NCBI RefSeq assembly: GCF_905147045.1
Contig: NC_065903.1
Coordinates: 8,680,001 to 8,744,000, forward strand
DNA from: Nymphalis io
Lineage: Eukaryota > Arthropoda > Insecta > Lepidoptera > Nymphalidae
Direction: 5' to 3'
DNA length: 64,000 bases
Position numbers and translations under genes: made by a program. Below the pieces are notes generated by a model. It was not told the origin of the DNA. It did not search any database and saw only the letters and a program-made list of their open reading frames with translations. Below are positions 57,501 to 62,159 of the stretch, piece after piece; within the stretch, counting starts at the first letter, position 1, and each line of letters begins with the position of its first letter.

Positions 57501-60032
57501 TTATCTATTCGCAAATGTATTTTTTTTTCACAAACGAAGCCATATGGCGTCAATAATTTAATTATCACTGGATTTCCGCTTATATTTGAATCAAAATGTA
57601 TATAATGTAAACCTACTTTTTTCAGATATGCTACAATTTAAAATTAAATTATACAGTTGAAAGTGTGATTTATGTGGATTTAAAACTACAATATATATAA
57701 TTAATATAGATCGACTGGACCCTGTCGACTGATGGTTTCATGCAAAGAAAATTTTATATATTTTTCGCTATTTTTTACTATAACAATGTCATTTAAAATA
57801 TCATTATTTAATATGAATAATTACGTCTAATTATTCAGTTATTTTGTTTGGAATTGGAAAAGAGCAGTTTGAATTTTATTAAAATAATGAATAAGGTCCA
57901 CCAAAACGATTTCGGCCACGGTGGCGAATCTCAAGAGAGATTAGCCAACTGCGCAGGAGATATTATAGTGCTCAAGTGTTTGCGCAAACACAGGTGCACT
58001 CTCTATTCCCTAACTTTTATAATCCGATGGGACGGCAATCCGACACGACCGGAAAGAGTTCAGGCGCAGGACCAACGGCTTTACGTGCTTTCCGAAAAAC
58101 GGGAGTGTACACACTTCCAACTTCCAGACTCCATGGCTTGCTGCTGAGAATTTTATGACAGAAAAACCCAATAAAACTTTTTATTTCCCCGACCTGGGAA
58201 TTAAACCCAGGACCTCCGAGTCTGCGGCCTTACATATAGCCACTAGACCAACGAGGTAGGTATTCAAATATATATTATTTAAAATTACTTTTAAATTTCG
58301 AAAATATTTTTATTAACATTATATTACTGGTAACTATTAAAAAAGCAGATAATATAGATTTTGTTAAATTAATGTCGTAAAACAAGATCTCGTTAAAACT
58401 AATATGCTACAAGTTGAACGATCCCTCGCGGATAGATTTGAACTACATAGTTGTGCCAGTTGACGTCATAACTGTTGAAAACAGTGCAACGAAGCAAAAG
58501 TAGTTAAAAGTTAATACTAGAATTATTCTTGGGATAAAGTTTTTTTTAGACTTTCATATATAACTTCTGTGACGTTGTATACGTACGTGCCTACACATTT
58601 TTTTCATTTATTCTTTTATTTAGCGATTATTCATAAAATGAAAAGATCTGTCGAACATACTTTAATTAAAATGTTGACTCATTCAATATGATGTCTTTGA
58701 AATTACAAATGCAGAATATATTTCTGTCGAAATACTTTTCAAAAACATTATGAATGACACAGTCAGTCGACACCTTTAAAAAAATTAATTTTCGACATTT
58801 CATTGAAATCCAAATATTTATTATATTCTGCAGGGTATTTTTAAGTTTTTTTAAATCTGCTTGGTAAAGGTGTGTACGTACGTACTTACCATTTTTAAAA
58901 TTGATTTCATTCTTATGTATTTCGTGAATATTCATTGGAATTTTTCATAAATGACAATTTTTGATAGTTAAGATGAAGGGCTCTTTATAAGCAATAGAGT
59001 ACTGTAAAGTGCTAAGTATATTTTTTAAGTTATAATTAAATTAATGTAAAATTATTTATGAGTAGTTATTTTGTATAATGATTTATATTATTATAGAATA
59101 TACATTTTATGTGTTTGTGTTCTATCCTGTGTAATAAATGTTTGACATTGATTAATTATTACGAAACAAAAATTGTAGGTAGTATGTTTAATGTAGACAT
59201 TATATATGGTTATATGGTTTTGCAATTAATATAATAATTATAATTTAATAAAAACTAAGAGTAACAAGGTTATTTAAATAGTTCCGAACCGGTATAAATT
59301 AAAATAAATTCTAGAACACGAGGATTTAAAAGATTTAGCTAATAAGAACTTAAATAAAGAATATTTTGATTTTTTCCCTTAGAAAATCTCGAGGTATGTA
59401 TTGTATTTAGTACGATGTTCGTATTTCATTATGTAACTTCTAACTAGGTTGACGTCACTTATCCATCACTACTGTTATCTATGATATTATTTTGGAAAAG
59501 TAGACAGGATTCTCAAAACGATTTTATGACTATATGTGAATAAGTTTTGTATAGCTTGGACTTGTCATTTAAATAGGCTAGTGAATTTTCTAGATTCTAA
59601 GATATTATTTTAAAACGAGAACGAAGCGATACTAAGATATAATAGTTTACTAATTGTTACTTAAAAATGAATAAGTAAGTGTACCTTGATTATCCATAAA
59701 ACGTTAGTATTATTTTATTTATACAATATAATGTTTTATATTTTTTTTATATTTCGACGAATAAATGATACGATTAGCTGCAAATATCAAAACCGTTTTT
59801 AATAAATGCTCCGTTCTAAAAATAAAAAATAATATAAAGCTGAAAATCTTGTTTGAAAGTTAGAAAGTGAATAAGATTCTTATCAATATCTATACACGCA
59901 AAGCTGTGTAGTTCAGCTGTTAGTGTCATATTAGTAGTATATAAGTCAAAATTACCCTCTTTGAAAGAGATCGACATTGTAGAACTTGTAAAGTTCCACG
60001 GAGAACTCGAAGGTGGCCTGCAGGTCGCTCAT
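29277..60032 (-). CDS. FAM135: FAM135 family protein with C-terminal alpha/beta-hydrolase domain, 16 coding exons
   Basis: Exons (minus strand): 60032-59956, 42094-41877, 39456-39210, 37587-37444, 37240-37069, 36922-36762, 35065-34859, 34303-34233, 34137-31187, 31084-30958, 30865-30740, 30644-30456, 30382-30217, 30137-29929, 29816-29569, 29465-29277. They join in phase into 5502 bases (1833 residues). The N-terminal FAM135 domain (about 1-420) opens with ATFEFSVELYKFYNVDLFQR and ends with PIIFEDR. Residues 433-1500 are low-complexity, Ser-rich and probably disordered. The C-terminal hydrolase domain (about 1540-1833) shows VHGLDGN (1571-1577), FLMSERNQGDTF, GHSLG with Ser1643, QDRYVP with Asp1741 and GRAAHIAALD with His1810, a full candidate triad. 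Family members have a lipase-like (DUF676) fold; no substrate or pathway is established. Vertebrates have FAM135A and FAM135B; I cannot assign this to one. No stops or frameshifts were seen. Confidence 0.95.
29569..29816 (-). CDS. FAM135: FAM135 coding exon 15
   Basis: Acceptor CCTCTTTTTCAG|GCATG, donor GAAATG|GTATAA. It encodes residues 1689-1771: MWFMQKWKKSGSLLQL, DPRRSFLYRL and GSGQDRYVPLHSARLELCK, with Asp1741 as likely catalytic acid. Confidence 0.95.
29929..30137 (-). CDS. FAM135: FAM135 coding exon 14 (nucleophile)
   Basis: Acceptor TTGTATTCAAG, donor ATGCAG|GCAAGT, a GC instead of GT donor. It encodes residues 1619-1688 with ISFVGHSLGTIIIRSAL (Ser1643, nucleophile elbow) and FLSLSGPHLGTLYNSSGLVN. 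The split Gly codon (G|GC) continues into exon 15 as the family requires. Confidence 0.93.
30217..30382 (-). CDS. FAM135: FAM135 coding exon 13 (oxyanion loop)
   Basis: Acceptor TTTACATTACAG, donor GGACAG|GTTCGA. It encodes residues 1564-1618: HLIICVHGLDGNAADLR and LDFLMSERNQGDTFSDFD. HGLDGN is the conserved hydrolase loop after the first core strand. Reading into the 79-base intron produces a longer but spurious ORF. Confidence 0.95.
30456..30644 (-). CDS. FAM135: FAM135 coding exon 12
   Basis: Acceptor TTTAATGTTTCAG, donor CGGAAG|GTACTT. Residues 1501-1563, including FRQSVKYPGAIYSDFPP, LPYFHISDEYRMFNPEG, the conserved lead-in to the hydrolase domain. Confidence 0.95.
30740..30865 (-). CDS. 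FAM135: FAM135 coding exon 11
   Basis: Acceptor GCTATTGATCCAG, donor GTAAAG|GTAGGA. Residues 1459-1500, polar and Ser/Thr-rich (LERRKLRPHQSMNAS, STLNKSQSTGEL). Supported by phase and splice sites more than by conservation. Confidence 0.85.
30958..31084 (-). CDS. FAM135: FAM135 coding exon 10
   Basis: Acceptor TTTACAATACAAG, donor GTGAAG|GTACAA. Residues 1417-1458 (DPPSKSPLQSRQNSKSSTPS, LDNPLYHVCE), low complexity. Frame agrees with both neighbours. Confidence 0.87.
31187..34137 (-). CDS. FAM135: FAM135 coding exon 9 (giant low-complexity exon)
   Basis: A 2951-base open exon with acceptor CATATTTCAG and donor TTTAAG|GTAACA, encoding residues 433-1416. It is rich in Ser, Asn, Gln, Lys and Pro, with few predicted folded segments. 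It includes nine TP(K/R)S motifs at 939-998, a ten-cysteine cluster at 1215-1261 and a proline-rich end (DVPPPPDQFK). FAM135 proteins generally vary most in this central region. The ORF begins before the in-exon Met at 34081: the upstream DPFLCSEATGEDCACSIS stretch is in frame and joined by a good acceptor. Confidence 0.93.
34233..34303 (-). CDS. FAM135: FAM135 coding exon 8
   Basis: Short 71-base exon with acceptor TTTTGAACACGCAG and donor GTAGTG|GTGAGT. It encodes YQDTAEFARRRSFLNSSANK and SGS (residues 409-432), joining FEDR of exon 7. Phase is exact on both sides. Confidence 0.9.
34304..34858 (-). other. FAM135 intron 7
   Basis: 555-base intron. It holds a partial family B repeat on the plus strand (34428-34548); the rest is A+T-rich. 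Confidence 0.85.
34428..34548 (+). repeat. dispersed repeat family B, 3' fragment
   Basis: CATTGGCGATGTAAGAAATG, GACCACTTACCATCAGGTGA and TATTTTTATAAAAAAT match the 3' third of family B. Confidence 0.75.
34859..35065 (-). CDS. FAM135: FAM135 coding exon 7
   Basis: Acceptor TTGACTTTTCAG, donor GACAG|GTATTA. Residues 340-408: IKRFSECFFVLDNPRHSL and LLPPLPVHCIALDGD, IMPIIFEDR. The RFSE-FF-L-PR and LPPLP...PIIFEDR blocks are conserved across FAM135. Confidence 0.95.
35459..36482 (-). pseudogene. Jockey/CR1-like LINE reverse-transcriptase C-terminal fragment, split by a SINE
   Basis: Minus-strand translation gives NFVIFTAKNKK and SEKYLGLILDNN (36482-36352), is interrupted by a SINE, then resumes LTWEPHIQKI, GALRGVARCLPRKVKYLIYN, SLVKPHIDYLIEIWG and KIQTAQNKLIKVLF. 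This is the region just after the reverse transcriptase of Jockey/CR1-like non-LTR elements. An A-run near 35592 carries a one-base frameshift; past it the other frame reads KLYNGLPRDIKE and ends near 35459. The N-terminal part and catalytic RT motifs are absent, so the copy is dead. Confidence 0.85.
36051..36351 (-). mobile_element. SINE family A inserted in a LINE
   Basis: Full-length reverse-orientation copy from ACAGTAACAGCCTG to GGCCATCTCGGCT with intact box B (CGGGTTTGAACCC) and box A regions. It lies between codons of the LINE ORF (LILDN and LTWEPHI), so it inserted after the LINE. No target duplication longer than a few bases was seen. Confidence 0.92.
36762..36922 (-). CDS. FAM135: FAM135 coding exon 6
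   Basis: Acceptor TTTTTGTGTAG, donor TTAAG|GTTTCA. Residues 287-339 (KSEAGEEEEWAMGAAHDIAR, LCAEVTLRWRAFLHH, RPHVHHALAARHH). More G+C-rich than its surroundings, as coding DNA here tends to be. Confidence 0.92.
37069..37240 (-). CDS. FAM135: FAM135 coding exon 5
   Basis: Acceptor CATATTTTCAG, donor AGCAAG|GTAACA. Residues 230-286 (VHAEVCGILLGSLEGLQSAL, TPEESSSNSIVGEVAQKIKD). Phase matches the AG left by exon 4. Plus-strand ORFs here are shadows. Confidence 0.92.
37444..37587 (-). CDS. FAM135: FAM135 coding exon 4
   Basis: Acceptor ATTTGATTCCAG, donor GCCAG|GTACTT. Residues 181-228 (TPRSSKQWGKLMKSAG, ASGSLENILFGSSGKCAGG). It joins HQPYI of exon 3 in phase. Moderately conserved. Confidence 0.9.
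37668..37840 (+). mobile_element. 5'-truncated RTE-type LINE 3' end
   Basis: Plus-strand translation WIDDLKKVAGTNWMRKAEDR, ELWRTLGNAYVQQWTTIGC, stop, then a TTGA repeat tail (GATTGATTGATTGATTGA). Same protein end as the RTE-like element at 62160-64000 but a different tail repeat. Confidence 0.85.
38363..38590 (+). repeat. dispersed repeat family B, diverged copy
   Basis: GGCGGTATAGCTTTGTGTAA, ACCACCCACTTATCA, GTTGGTGGTGCATTGG, ACCACTTACCATCAGGTGAC in family order; degenerate, with an A-rich end. Confidence 0.75.
39210..39456 (-). CDS. FAM135: FAM135 coding exon 3
   Basis: Acceptor TTTAAACTTTCAG, donor CATCAA|GTAAGT. Residues 99-180 (VDSRNLKESLERAEWSLGVE, RVLKLHFQPSQGLHYHLPVL, FDYFHLSAVSVTIHASLVAL, HQPYI). 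The LKLHF...GLH...FDYFHLS-VSVT-HASLVALHQP block is a strong FAM135 signature. The MESRCRAM ORF here is an out-of-frame shadow. Confidence 0.95.
39645..39830 (+). mobile_element. SINE family A, old diverged copy
   Basis: ATCTCGTGCTCGGCGGTGAA, then CCATTGGAGCAGTGCGATGA, AATAAGCCCTAAACCTTCT and CATTGGGACATTTA follow the SINE order; the head is missing. Confidence 0.7.
40077..40364 (-). mobile_element. SINE family A copy, reverse orientation
   Basis: CCCGTAACAACCTGTAAATG through CACTGGGCCATCTCGGCT, with the box A region shortened (GGTTAAAGTTCACCACTGGG lacks several bases). The CCCGTAAC start is the reverse of a TTACGG tail. Confidence 0.9.
40685..41030 (+). mobile_element. SINE family A with 13-base target duplication and TTACGG tail
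   Basis: Body 40698-41017, flanked by perfect direct repeats TTAAGTATCTAGT at 40685-40697 and 41018-41030. Intact box A and box B. The 3' tail is three TTACGG units (41000-41017). An extra A-run precedes the head. A young insertion. Confidence 0.95.
41877..42094 (-). CDS. FAM135: FAM135 coding exon 2
   Basis: Acceptor AATTTACAG, donor CTACTAG|GTGAGG. Residues 26-98: LYQVRVGLRVSPKVPVHIEA, SRAFQIMYRNEEVTLRDIVH, FRAHLL. The first base completes the Gly of FQRG from exon 1. The coding start at 42078 suggested by the ORF alone is not real. Confidence 0.95.
42162..42455 (-). repeat. dispersed repeat family B copy
   Basis: Reverse copy TTTTTTATAGAATAGGAAGG to CAAAGCCCTACCACCAGTAA, near-identical to 22128-22420. 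It lies only 67 bases into intron 1, next to the exon 2 acceptor. Confidence 0.88.
42690..42780 (+). mobile_element. dispersed repeat family E tail
   Basis: ACTTGTAAAAGCCCATTTGA followed by TTTTTTTATTTGATTTGATT, resembling the tail of the repeat at 15500-15655. Confidence 0.5.
43495..43580 (-). repeat. retroelement-derived repeat fragment
   Basis: CACGTGGGCGAAGCCGAGGG and CGGAAACTAGTTA is the reverse complement of the CTAGTTTCCG-type repeat start also seen at 21956. Confidence 0.5.
43975..44096 (+). repeat. dispersed repeat family F fragment
   Basis: GCCGTCGTCGCGTTTGGACT, CACTTACCATCAGGTGGAGT and GGAGCCATTTGCTTTGCCGG recur in related form at 44860-45010. Non-coding. Confidence 0.65.
44228..44332 (+). 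mobile_element. retroelement-derived repeat fragment
   Basis: TTTCGACAACGTGTATGTAA, AGGCGTGAAAGTGTAACAGA and ATTCGCATTTATAATA, related to 22020-22127. Confidence 0.55.
44340..44513 (-). mobile_element. SINE family A, diverged internally deleted copy
   Basis: TACCACGCTGCTCGAGTGCA, TTAAGCACATGAAATTTCAG, TTAAGATTGGCGTGTTCAGG and AACTCGGCT in reverse SINE order. The middle is replaced by unrelated sequence. Confidence 0.7.
44860..45010 (+). repeat. dispersed repeat family F copy
   Basis: CATCTTGCGGGCCGGCAAGG, GCGAGGGCGGCTAGTGCAGA, CACTTTCCATCAGGTGGAGT, TTGCCTTCCCGGCAGAT and A-rich end. More complete than 43975-44096. Confidence 0.7.
45491..45568. repeat. AT-rich perfect palindrome
   Basis: ATAAGTCTAAGT at 45517 is followed by a TA run and ends ACTTAGACTTAT at 45568, a perfect 52-base palindrome. 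A third arm copy (AGACTTAT) at 45491 precedes another AT run. Confidence 0.9.
45993..46058. repeat. tandem duplication and AT hairpin
   Basis: TCATATATTATAATATAAAT occurs twice in a row, then GCAGAATATATATATATATT with CTGC forms a perfect short hairpin. Confidence 0.75.
46418..46455. repeat. perfect inverted repeat, 15-base arms
   Basis: ATTTTCGGATTTCAT (46418-46432) and ATGAAATCCGAAAAT (46441-46455) with an 8-base loop. No coding context. It could be a cruciform or a relic of terminal repeats. Confidence 0.85.
47236..47303 (-). mobile_element. SINE family A 3' fragment, reverse orientation
   Basis: CAGTAACAGCCTGTGAATGT to TTTTTTGAGGAGAAG is the reverse of the SINE 3' end. It directly abuts a plus-strand copy. 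Confidence 0.8.
47304..47601 (+). mobile_element. SINE family A copy, nearly full length
   Basis: GAGATGGCCCAGTGGTAAGA, AGGTTCAAACCCG, GCATTGGAGCAGCGTG, GCAGTGGGACATTCACAGG, CTGTTACTG tail. Small deletion of GGTGGAA after the AGCAGCGT block. A further 47-base SINE piece follows at 47648-47694. Confidence 0.9.
47648..47694 (+). mobile_element. SINE family A short fragment
   Basis: CATCATTGGAGCAGCATGGT and GGAATAAGCTCC, CCTTCTCCTCAAA match the SINE 3' third. Confidence 0.7.
47955..48080 (+). repeat. retroelement-derived repeat fragment
   Basis: TAACTAGCACTTTACCCGCG and GCTTCGTTCGCTTTG recall the CTAG...CCCGCGGCTTCG start of a repeat common in Lepidoptera. Diverged. Confidence 0.45.
48692..48766 (+). 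CDS. small unexplained ORF, 24 residues
   Basis: ATG in a strong context (CTACGCCATGGAG) opens 24 codons, MEPVPEAPTDDGRAADLSKT then ASYI, and TAA. The preceding 300 bases are richer in CG dinucleotides than the surrounding intron. Acidic, Pro/Ala-rich composition unlike the A+T-driven random ORFs nearby. I do not recognise it. It could be the start of a decayed retroelement gag, a first exon, or chance; no splice donor is visible at its end. Confidence 0.25.
   Translation: MEPVPEAPTDDGRAADLSKTASYI
49434..49442 (+). promoter_or_regulatory. possible TATA-box core promoter
   Basis: TATATAAAG followed by 25-35 bases of G+C-richer DNA (CGGCGAGCCAGCGTTCGTTG), antisense to FAM135. No attached ORF was identified, so this is only a candidate. 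Confidence 0.25.
50708..50850 (-). repeat. dispersed repeat family B fragment
   Basis: TTTTTTTTATGAAGTAGATA, GGCGGACGTGTATATGGGCC, AACCTTGGGAACTAAGATGT, in reverse orientation with an internal deletion. Confidence 0.7.
51993..52052 (+). mobile_element. RTE-type LINE terminal fragment
   Basis: TTCGTCCAGCAGTAGACGGC and AAAAGGCTGAAAAAAAAAAT match the 3' end of the element at 62160-64000 almost exactly, with an A tail. Only ~60 bases inserted. Confidence 0.8.
52345..52850 (+). repeat. retroelement-derived repeat, diverged
   Basis: TACTAGCAAATCCGTGCCCA, TTTTTCGGGTTAATATATAG, CCTATGACACTTACAAATGA and GTAAACGGATTTTCAAAATA form the pattern of a very common Lepidopteran interspersed repeat. Class not resolved. 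Confidence 0.5.
53360..53720. other. G+C-richer island of unknown origin in intron 1
   Basis: Contains CACGGTGCATGATTCTGCGG, GACAGACGCGCACTGCACAA, GCTGCAGCTGCGGC and CGCATGGTGCGTCGGTGCGG. Repeated GCGC/GTGCG motifs stand out from the A+T-rich surroundings. Minus-strand ORFs of 63-69 codons show no recognised domain. It may be a non-autonomous DNA transposon or a regulatory element; neither is shown. Confidence 0.3.
55190..55345 (+). mobile_element. RTE-like LINE 3' end, degenerate
   Basis: TGGCTGGAAATTGAGAGCTG, AAGATCGAACTCAGAGGCGT and GAGGCCAGCAGTGGCC before a GATGATGATGATT tail follow the RTE C-terminal pattern (NWRLRAEDR, GEA). Frameshifted. Confidence 0.65.
56440..56750 (-). pseudogene. 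LINE ORF C-terminal fragment
   Basis: Minus-strand HLLYAWKSTTARFLRHFLLC, TTTLWNHLSPVIFPSRNDIQ, TFKKRAYSLL resembles the common C terminus (FL-RT-RLWN-LP-VFP...FKK) of Lepidopteran non-LTR elements. It is followed on the minus strand by GGCCGGCAACGCACCTGCAT, a well-known repeat tail. No catalytic part remains. Confidence 0.75.
56760..57410 (-). pseudogene. R1-like LINE C-terminal fragment with zinc knuckle
   Basis: One minus-strand frame reads CHKCGAPSDTACNTLMECTA then WGPQRHYLVAVVGGD, the Cys-Cys-His-Cys region after the RT of R1-clade elements; another frame reads SRLGLAEVRWIRALAQQALI. Frame changes and stops are frequent, so it is a dead copy. It is markedly richer in G+C than the intron around it. 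Junction with the next LINE fragment is near 56750. Confidence 0.75.
57896..58260 (-). mobile_element. SINE family C, most complete copy with tRNA-like head
   Basis: The minus strand starts CTACCTCGTTGGTCTAGTGG (box A) and continues CCTGGGTTTAATTCCCAGG (box B) within a tRNA-like fold about 65 bases long. Body motifs GGCTTTACGTGCTTTCCGAA and CCACGGTGGCGAATCTCAAG are shared with the copies at 6925 and 18535. It is not a functional tRNA gene. Confidence 0.8.
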
Positions 60033-60279
60033 GGTTCGAGTGAGAAGGCGCGGGCGCGGGCGGCGCGGCGCGCCATGCCGCGGCCGCTAGCAGCCCGAAC
60101 GCACCGGCCGGAGCCCTACGGGCCTCACGGGGTGCATTCTCCGCACAACTCACCGCATCGGCTTTGGCACAGCACAGCAACACAAGACCACACCCCGCAA
60201 ACAGTCGCGGCCCGGGCGCGGTCCGAATATCGCCGCGAAAATAGCGACACACGGCGGTAACGACGAGCGTGCGGCCCAC
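59926..60279 (-). other. overlapping upstream ORF, 117 codons
   Basis: ATG at 60279 opens a frame that passes over the FAM135 start in a different frame and stops at 59926. Composition is Ala/Arg/Pro-rich, as expected of CpG-rich DNA. If transcription begins upstream of 60279, it would reduce initiation at the FAM135 start. Whether it lies in the 5' UTR is unknown. Confidence 0.3.
59956..60032 (-). CDS. FAM135: FAM135 coding exon 1 with start codon
   Basis: ATG at 60032 opens MSDLQATFEFSVELYKFYNV and DLFQR, then donor AGAGG|GTAATT. The EFSVEL-KFYNVDLFQRG block is the conserved N terminus of FAM135, which fixes start and frame. A longer overlapping ORF (59926-60279) in another frame is not the family sequence. 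Confidence 0.95.
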
Positions 60280-60560
60280 AGTGCGGGAAACGGGAATTCA
60301 TTTTTTAGTGGGCGCGAGTGCGCATGCGCGCCGCGGAGCGCCGTCGCGCGTCGTTGTGCCGCGGCGTCGAGCCGGCCTGCAGTAGTGCGCGTCGCCTGCC
60401 TACCTAGACAGGTGCGCTCGCAATAAATGCTAATCCGCACTTGACGATGCTATGAAACACTTTCAGAGATATGTCGCGTGGTAATGCGGAGGGATTACCT
60501 CCCGTGGGAGGAGGCTTTAAAGGTCAGGGGGCGGCCGCGTGCGCCACCGGGCTTGCCGAC
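60033..60560 (-). promoter_or_regulatory. FAM135 CpG-rich promoter and 5' UTR region
   Basis: About 500 bases immediately upstream of the FAM135 start are strikingly rich in G+C and CpG (CGCGGCGCGCCATGCCGCGG, GCGCGCCGCGGAGCGCCGTC) compared with everything else in the window. No TATA box is evident, so a dispersed TATA-less promoter is likely. The transcription start is not determinable here. Confidence 0.65.
60319..60330. promoter_or_regulatory. NRF1/EWG-like palindromic site
   Basis: TGCGCATGCGCG closely matches the NRF1 (insect Erect wing) consensus TGCGCATGCGCA, inside the CpG-rich block about 290 bases upstream of the start codon. Confidence 0.5.
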
Positions 60561-62159
60561 GTTAACCTTTGCCGCACTCGCCGATAACGGTAGTACGACA
60601 TATGTACGTAGGACGTTAATAATAAGAGGATGTGATTTTTTAACTATATTTTGCTAGAAAGAGAGAGAAAATGTTTAAACGGAAAATAAAACAAAAATAT
60701 TAAGTAATTTGTTATTATTAAAGAATCAACTAATAGGTATGATTATGTAAAAAATGAGAATCTATATCGTTGAAGAATATGCAAAGGAGTTGACCTAACT
60801 ATTTTTTTTAAGATTAAATTATTATAAAATTACCTCCATCTCGAATATAAATATCCCGCAAAGAGACGGCTACAGGCTGGATTTCGGGACAAGGGAAGAA
60901 AGGTTCCAATCGTTCGTGCTAAAGGTCATAGGTTCATATTAAGTTGATCGATATTCGCGGGTTCAAGGAAGGTTAAAAGATTTAGAAACTGTCTGAATTT
61001 TTATAAATTTCCATACATAATTTAACTCTTTTCGATTTGGCTTGAATGATGTAATTTATCAAGAGACAGTTATCAATAGCTAAACATTTTTTATGTAAAA
61101 TACAAACAATAGACAATAAATTATCCTCTGGATTTATTCTAGGATTTGTGGACACAGAAGAAGCAGAATTACATCCGATAGATACAGGTTTCTTCACGAT
61201 GGTTTCCATCTACGAAATGATTTATAACTTTAGCATATCAAAGCTAATGGTCCACCAATTTGATATCACGATCTATTGACTGCTGGGTTAATATCATGTG
61301 GTTTTGCATTATTTTTTTTGACTTGACACATTTTTGAACCCATTACGAATCGAAAATCGAATGTAATATATTAAAAAAGAGGTTGTAAGTCAGCAAGTAG
61401 GTTAGCAAGAGCAAATAATGCAAGTACAAAGTATGTACATCGTTTGCAAGACGCCAAAGCGACAATGGCTCTCGTTCCCCGAATGACAATAGGAACTACC
61501 ACTCAGCATATTGCTACCGTTGCAAAAGAAAACGCCTCATATCGCCGCCATTGTAAGCTTTACGTGCTAATATTTTAAGTATTTTAATACCTGACAAAGA
61601 TGTCAGAATTTATGAGGTCAAGGGTATTTAATTCAAATCATATTTATCGTTAAATTTTGTAAACACGATTTTTTACCAATAAATGAAATACTAATTCTAA
61701 TAACAAAAAACTTTGACATTATGATAGCTCATAGATTTTATAATGGCTTAGCTAAGCCTAATATATAGCTATATTTAAAGCATTAGCAAAATAATATAAA
61801 ATGTGCTATATACATATGTACATATATACACTAATATACGATATTTTAATCGTAAATGAGTTTATTTTGGTTTAAATTTTCTAAATTAAATACATTTTAA
61901 TGTAAAGATTATTCAGTGCCGGTATAATTTTATCTTATTAAGTAGTACAAAATTTTAACTAAACAAACAGGTCAAAATTTTCAACCCATTCATGACAGTT
62001 AGTCTATGTGGATAGATAGTACTGATTATCAGTTATTCTGACAAAGATTAGTACAATACGTTGCTGTTTCCGGTATGAAGGTTGTGCGCCAGTGGTGTTT
62101 CAGACACGTATGTAACAGATTACATCGTCTGTCAGGAATGTATTAGGTCCTTACATATT
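60561..62159. other. upstream intergenic region, no gene seen
   Basis: A+T-rich sequence between the FAM135 promoter block and the RTE LINE. The 75-codon minus-strand ORF at 60982-61209 has no recognised domain. A patch near 61440-61560 (CGACAATGGCTCTCGTTCCC) is less A+T-rich but unexplained. Confidence 0.6.

Larger units (their letters stand above)
42095..59955 (-). other. FAM135 intron 1 (17.9 kb)
   Basis: Donor AGAGG|GTAATT and acceptor TTTACAG are both clear, and phase is exact. It carries many repeat fragments, listed separately. Stretches 42800-43490, 45010-45480, 46460-47230, 48090-48400, 48790-49370, 49570-50700, 50860-51980, 53730-54500, 54600-55180, 55350-56430, 57420-57890 and 58270-59950 are A+T-rich and hold no gene that I recognise. 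Confidence 0.85.

Noticed and set aside
58195..58258. Possible tRNA gene (minus strand)
   Set aside because: The tRNA-like fold with boxes A and B continues into SINE family C body; the stem pairing is imperfect and related copies exist at 6925 and 18535.
59961..60260. 99-codon plus-strand ORF over the FAM135 first exon
   Set aside because: Long frames are expected in CpG-rich DNA; the minus strand carries the conserved FAM135 start.
60982..61209. 75-codon minus-strand ORF upstream of FAM135
   Set aside because: Considered as a transposase remnant, but no catalytic motif or flanking repeats were seen.
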